Source of the DNA: Microbacterium trichothecenolyticum
GTDB taxonomy: Bacteria; Actinomycetota; Actinomycetes; Actinomycetales; Microbacteriaceae
NCBI RefSeq assembly: GCF_000956465.1
Contig: NZ_JYJA01000041.1
Coordinates: 1-64,000 of the forward strand
DNA: 64,000 nucleotides
Direction: 5' to 3'
Shown here in pieces: positions 60,732-64,000 of the stretch; the first letter of the stretch is position 1; each line of letters starts with the position of its first letter. Both the position numbers and the translations under genes were made by a program. The notes beneath the pieces were generated by a model. It saw only the letters and a program-made list of their open reading frames with translations, was not told the origin of the DNA and did no database searches.

Positions 60732-61567
60732 TGCTCGTCGTCATCGGCGACCTCGTCGCCGACCTCATCGTCCTCGGCGGCGCGACGCTCGAGCGCGGCA
60801 CCGACAACCCCGCCGAAGTGCGTCTCACGCGGGGCGGAAGCGCCGCGAACGTCGCGGTCGCGGCGGCGACGCAGCATCCGTCCCGCTTCATCGGCCGTGT
60901 CGGCGACGACACGCTGGCCGTCGCGCTCGTCGCCGCGCTCGAAGCCGCCGGCGTCGACGTCCAGGTGCAGCGGCACGGCCGCACGGGCTCGATCGTGGTG
61001 CTCGTCGACGCCGTGGGCGAGCGCACCATGATCACCGACCGTGGCGCGGCAGCCGAGCTCGATCGCATCGATCCGTCGTGGACCGCCGACGCCGACTGGG
61101 TGCACCTGCCGCTTTACGGCTTCGCGTCGCCCCTCTCCGCGCGGGCGGTGACGGATGCTGCGACCCGCGCGGCTGCCGGGGGCGCCCGCGTGAGTCTCGA
61201 CCTGTCGAGTGTCGCGATGATGCGCACGCTGGGCGGCGAGCGGCTGCGTCGCCTGCTGGCGGAGCTCGAGCCCGATGTCGTCTTCGCGAACGCCGACGAG
61301 GCGGCCGCAGCGGACGAGCTCGGGGTCGCGCCGGCCGGCGTGTACGTGGTCAAGCGCGGCGCGGAGCCCGTGCTCGTCTCCGCGGACGGCGAGACGACCG
61401 CGGTGCCCGTCGACAGAGTCGACGACGTGGTCGACTCGACGGGCGCAGGCGACGCCTTCGCCGCGGGCTACATCGTGGCGGCGCTGGCCGGCGCCGACTC
61501 ACGCGAGAGCGCCCGGGCGGGCAGCGTGCTCGCGATGAGCGCGCTGCGCCGCCCGGGCGCGCTGTGA
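60731..61567 (+). CDS. psuK: PfkB-family carbohydrate kinase (probable PsuK)
   Basis: A 278-residue ribokinase-fold kinase. An N-terminal GG-type signature (RGGSAANVAVAAA) and the C-terminal DSTGAGDAFAAGYIVA with catalytic Asp are present. Directly overlapping psuG, it should phosphorylate pseudouridine to its 5'-phosphate, completing pseudouridine salvage. There is no pseudouridine transporter next to it unless the upstream MFS gene serves. The 3' end converges with the SRPBCC gene. Confidence 0.88.
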   Translation: MLVVIGDLVADLIVLGGATLERGTDNPAEVRLTRGGSAANVAVAAATQHPSRFIGRVGDDTLAVALVAALEAAGVDVQVQRHGRTGSIVVLVDAVGERTMITDRGAAAELDRIDPSWTADADWVHLPLYGFASPLSARAVTDAATRAAAGGARVSLDLSSVAMMRTLGGERLRRLLAELEPDVVFANADEAAAADELGVAPAGVYVVKRGAEPVLVSADGETTAVPVDRVDDVVDSTGAGDAFAAGYIVAALAGADSRESARAGSVLAMSALRRPGAL

Positions 61568-61573
61568 CGGCGT

Positions 61574-62020
61574 TCAGGCGCTCTGGAGGCTCTCCAGCAC
61601 GCGCTCGATGTCGTCGATGAATGAGTTGTACCCGGCGATCGTCGCGGCGACCTGCTCGTCGGAGAAGTCGCTTCGGTCCTGGCGGATGGTGAGCACGGTG
61701 CCTTCGCCGGCCTCTTCCAGGTCGAAGAGCACGGGCAGCCCCGCGTCGTCGCCGGGCTGGTCGGTGAGCGTCATCGCGAGGTGCGAGGGCGGCTCGACGA
61801 CCTTGTACTCCCCGGCCCAGTCGATCCGGTTGCCGTCGGGCAGCAGCATCACGGCGCGGAAGGCGCCGCCGGGACGCACGTCCATCGTGAGGCTGTCCTG
61901 AGGCACCTCGACGGCCGCGGTGCCGAACCACACGGCGAAGTGCTCGGGCTTGGTCAGGGTCTCGAAGACCAGCTCCCGGGGAGCCTGCAGGGTGCGGGTG
62001 ACGGTGAAGTACTCAGTCAT
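61574..62020 (-). CDS. SRPBCC / AHSA1-domain protein
   Basis: A 148-residue START-like (Activator of Hsp90 ATPase homologue) domain with FTVTRTLQAPRELVFETLTK and TKPEHFAVWFG, a hydrophobic-ligand cavity fold. It is the partner of the upstream ArsR gene, with which it overlaps by 8 nt (ATGACTGA); AAGGAGA precedes the ATG. ArsR/AHSA1 pairs are common, and the ligand is unknown. Confidence 0.87.
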   Translation of the reverse strand: MTEYFTVTRTLQAPRELVFETLTKPEHFAVWFGTAAVEVPQDSLTMDVRPGGAFRAVMLLPDGNRIDWAGEYKVVEPPSHLAMTLTDQPGDDAGLPVLFDLEEAGEGTVLTIRQDRSDFSDEQVAATIAGYNSFIDDIERVLESLQSA

Positions 62021-62402
62021 GGTCGTTCTCCTTCTCAGTGGGTGCGGCGGGGCCGCCGGTCGGTGTCGTGCGGGGAGCGCCCAGCTGCTGCAGGGCGTTG
62101 AGGTACTGCTCGAGGGCGCCGAGGCTGTCCTCCCAGAACTGCGCATAGCCCCCGATCCAGACGGATGCTGCCGCCAGGGGTCGCGCGTCGAGCCGGGCCG
62201 GTCGGTACTGGGCGTTTCGGCCACGGGTCACGAGCCCCGCTCCCTCGAGGACGCGGAGGTGCTTCGACACGGCGGCGAACGTCATGTCGAACGGCTCGGC
62301 GAGCTCCCCCACCGTCGCCTCGCCCTGGCTCAGCCGCGCGAGCATCGCGCGACGAGTGGGGTCGGCGAGTGCCGCGAAGGTGCGGCTCAGTGCGTCGGTC
62401 AT
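62013..62402 (-). CDS. ArsR-family regulator
   Basis: A 129-residue winged helix-turn-helix regulator. The recognition region is DMTFAAVSKHLRVLEGAGLV (about residues 41-60). It has no cysteine cluster for metal sensing, so it is of the non-metal type usually paired with SRPBCC proteins. AGGAGG lies 5 nt before the ATG at 62402. A long TATTCAAC/GTTGAATA dyad just upstream is the likely autoregulatory site, and it also faces the divergent reductase gene. Confidence 0.87.
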   Translation of the reverse strand: MTDALSRTFAALADPTRRAMLARLSQGEATVGELAEPFDMTFAAVSKHLRVLEGAGLVTRGRNAQYRPARLDARPLAAASVWIGGYAQFWEDSLGALEQYLNALQQLGAPRTTPTGGPAAPTEKENDHD

Positions 62403-62413
62403 CTCGCCTCCTG

Positions 62414-62450
62414 TATTCAACTATTCGGTACTGTACTACTCGGTTGAATA
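62414..62450. promoter_or_regulatory. ArsR operator dyad
   Basis: TATTCAAC (62414-62421) and GTTGAATA (62443-62450), perfect 8-bp arms across 21 nt, between the ArsR gene and the divergent reductase gene. It overlaps the ArsR promoter region. Confidence 0.6.
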
Positions 62451-62480
62451 TGTCGTAAAGCCTTTGTCCGAGATGCGCGC

Positions 62481-62486
62481 TACGGT
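62481..62486 (+). promoter_or_regulatory. Leaderless -10 box, reductase
   Basis: TACGGT, 6 nt before the ATG at 62493. Confidence 0.45.
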
Positions 62487-62492
62487 GACCGC

Positions 62493-63062
62493 ATGCCTCG
62501 CGTCGTCTTCTACACCGCCACCACGCTCAACGGCTTCCTCGCCGACGAGCACGACTCATTGGAGTGGCTCTTCGCCGCACCGGGCGGCGAGGGTGGCGAC
62601 GACGACTTCCAGCGGTTCCTGGCGGGCATCGGCGTGCTGGTGCAGGGTTCGTCGACCTACCGGTGGGTGCTCGAGCACGAGGACCTCGTCGCGCACCCCG
62701 AGAAGTGGCCGTCCTACTACGGCGACCGCCCCACCTGGGTGTTCACGAGCAAGCAGCAGCCCGTGGTCGCGGGCGTCGACATCCGGTTCGTCTCCGGCGA
62801 CGTCCGCGAGGCGTGGCCGCAGATCCGCGATTCGGCGGGCGATGGCGATGTGTGGATCGTCGGCGGCGGCGACCTCGCCGGCCAGTTCGCCGACGCGGGC
62901 CTCCTCGACGAGATCCGCGTCTCGATCGCGCCCGCCACGCTGCCGTCGGGCAAGCCGCTCCTCCCCCGCAGCATCGGTGCCGACCGGCTGCGGCTCACCG
63001 CGGTGCGGCAGGCAGGTGCCTTCGCCGAACTCACCTACGCGGTGACCGGTGGCGCCGAATGA
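62493..63062 (+). CDS. RibD C-terminal/dihydrofolate reductase-fold protein
   Basis: A 189-residue single RibD_C domain (VVFYTATTLNGFLADEHDSL at the start; WIVGGGDLAGQFADAGLLDE in the middle). It is an NADPH-dependent reductase family; the stand-alone members are not the folate enzyme and their substrates are mostly unknown. It is divergent from ArsR-SRPBCC and almost abuts the convergent SGNH gene (4 nt). Confidence 0.85.
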   Translation: MPRVVFYTATTLNGFLADEHDSLEWLFAAPGGEGGDDDFQRFLAGIGVLVQGSSTYRWVLEHEDLVAHPEKWPSYYGDRPTWVFTSKQQPVVAGVDIRFVSGDVREAWPQIRDSAGDGDVWIVGGGDLAGQFADAGLLDEIRVSIAPATLPSGKPLLPRSIGADRLRLTAVRQAGAFAELTYAVTGGAE

Positions 63063-63066
63063 GCGC

Positions 63067-63828
63067 CTACCAGCCGGCCGGGGCGATCTCGGTCCACTGA
63101 CCGAATTTCGGTTCGCGGCCGTCGCCGGATGACGTCCCCGTCAGCCGCCGCCGCACCCACGGGCCGACGTGCTCGCGGTAGTAGGCCGCGCCACGGGGTC
63201 CCATCGGGGGCAGTGGCGGCTGTGACCACCACTCCGGCACCGGCTCGACACCGAGCGAGCTCAGCACGCGCGCGGCGACGCGATGGTGTCCGCGTGCGTT
63301 CATGTGCAGGCGGTCCTCGGACCAGTAGGGCGGCGTGGCCAGCTCCTCGTCGAACCAGTTGTACGCCTGCACGACGTCGGTGCGCGCGGCGAGGCGTGCC
63401 TCGACGGCGTACGACAGAAGGTCGCCGCGTCGCTGGATCACGCGCTTCAGCGGCAGCTGGGCCGTCGGATTCGCCCCCGAGAGCACGATGAGCTGGACAC
63501 CCTCCTCGTCGCAGCGGCGCAGCACCGTCTCGAAGGCCGCGAGTACCTGAGCGACGCTGGTGCGCGGACGCAGCATGTCGTTGCCGCCGCCGTTGAACGA
63601 CAGGTGCGTCGGCTTGAGCGCGAGCGCCGGCTCGAGCTGCTGCTCGACGATCGGCCAGACGAGCTTGCCGCGGATCGCGAGGTTCGCGTACTCGACCGGC
63701 TGATCGGTGGCGTTCGCCCAGCCCTGCGCCACGAGGTCGGCCCAGCCGCGCACGTGTCCGTCGGGGAGCTCGTCGCCCACACCCTCGGTGAAGGAGTCGC
63801 CGATCGCGACGTATCGAACGGATGCCAC
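63067..63828 (-). CDS. SGNH/GDSL hydrolase (paralogue of 26609-27469)
   Basis: 253 residues. Block I is YVAIGDSFTEGVGD (Ser near residue 12), block III is FNGGGNDMLRP and the Asp/His pair is in EDRLHMNARGHHRVA. The blocks and the C-terminal VGPWVRRRLTG track the other copy in the window, so the two are paralogues. The ortholog in this family is intracellular esterase/lipase-like. The start GTG 63828 is set by its leaderless promoter. The role of having two copies is unknown. Confidence 0.85.
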   Translation of the reverse strand: MASVRYVAIGDSFTEGVGDELPDGHVRGWADLVAQGWANATDQPVEYANLAIRGKLVWPIVEQQLEPALALKPTHLSFNGGGNDMLRPRTSVAQVLAAFETVLRRCDEEGVQLIVLSGANPTAQLPLKRVIQRRGDLLSYAVEARLAARTDVVQAYNWFDEELATPPYWSEDRLHMNARGHHRVAARVLSSLGVEPVPEWWSQPPLPPMGPRGAAYYREHVGPWVRRRLTGTSSGDGREPKFGQWTEIAPAGW

Positions 63829-63835
63829 GGGCTCA

Positions 63836-63841
63836 AGCCTA
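63836..63841 (-). promoter_or_regulatory. Leaderless -10 box, SGNH gene
   Basis: TAGGCT on the minus strand, 7 nt before the GTG at 63828. Confidence 0.5.
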
Positions 63842-63870
63842 CGTCCGGCTCGACGTGCGACCGGCCGGCG

Positions 63871-64000
63871 TCACCGGTCGTCGAGCGCGACGCCGCGCCG
63901 ATCCACGAGTCCCCAGGCCGCCGCCGCTGCCACCGCGAAGAAGACCGCGAACACCACGAACAGCACGGGTGCGCCGCCGGCGAAGAGCAGCGGAGGTACG
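63871..64000 (-). CDS. C-terminus of a membrane protein (partial)
   Basis: The last 42 codons of a leftward gene entering from the right edge, ending TGA at 63873-63871. It reads a hydrophobic helix (APVLFVVFAVFFAVAAAAAW) then a charged tail GLVDRRGVALDDR. A terminal transmembrane helix with a basic/acidic tail fits a transporter such as MFS, but the family cannot be fixed from this piece. Confidence 0.5.
   Translation of the reverse strand, partial: VPPLLFAGGAPVLFVVFAVFFAVAAAAAWGLVDRRGVALDDR

Overview
The window is high-GC DNA of an actinobacterium, most likely Microbacteriaceae (Microbacterium-like). Supporting signs are rbpA, a PafB/PafC WYL pair, the tatA-tatC-helY block, a GT4-type GlgA divergent from GlgC, many GTG starts, and promoters whose TAnnnT -10 box ends 6-7 nt before the start codon (leaderless mRNAs). 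It reads as ordinary chromosome: about 70 densely packed protein genes, one tRNA-Leu, and no insertion sequence, integrase, prophage or CRISPR array.

Layout. 0-9.5 kb: fabG, a hydrolase, serB, divergent glgC/glgA, an ABC ATPase, ribosomal protein L31 type B, a DEDDh exonuclease, a second hydrolase, a CGNR regulator and an EamA exporter. 9.5-22.5 kb: branched-chain amino-acid catabolism. An Lrp-type regulator faces bkdABC (branched-chain 2-oxoacid dehydrogenase). After a Tat-exported phosphoesterase, a TetR regulator faces an acyl-CoA carboxylase (beta, alpha), an acyl-CoA dehydrogenase, a MaoC-type hydratase and a CitE-type lyase, the gene set of the mycobacterial leucine/itaconate locus. 22.5-30.8 kb: phosphatase, sirtuin, two methyltransferases, an SGNH hydrolase with an SDR, a helicase and a ferritin-like/VIT1 metal transporter. 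30.8-42.6 kb: tRNA-Leu(GAG), M20 peptidase, uppP, PAC2 protein, HAD phosphatase, trmI, FKBP lipoprotein, pafB, pafC, tatA, tatC, helY. This is the flank of the Pup-proteasome locus of other actinobacteria, with the proteasome genes absent from the expected place. 42.6-53.6 kb: lnt, rbpA, an NfeD-SPFH-GDPD operon, an SDR, an S9 peptidase, an HdeD-like protein, a molybdoenzyme/flavin reductase/zinc-ribbon operon, an auxin-efflux-type carrier and a PNPOx-fold protein. 53.6-64 kb: a gene-poor, palindrome-rich stretch, a DUF222/HNH endonuclease, AraC and TetR regulators, GNAT, MFS, psuG-psuK, ArsR with SRPBCC, a RibD-like reductase and a second SGNH hydrolase.

The most unusual signals are: (1) a repeated motif GCATCCG/CGGATGC, best form GACGGATGC, scattered through genes on both strands and repeatedly present as facing pairs, the habit of DNA-uptake sequences; (2) a compact, poorly understood Mo-oxidoreductase/flavin reductase/CxxC-CxxC operon; (3) a repeat-like module translated at the N-terminus of the carboxylase alpha subunit; (4) well-formed coding sequence continuing in frame past the TAG stop of a histidine phosphatase; and (5) several clear operator dyads beside their presumed regulators.
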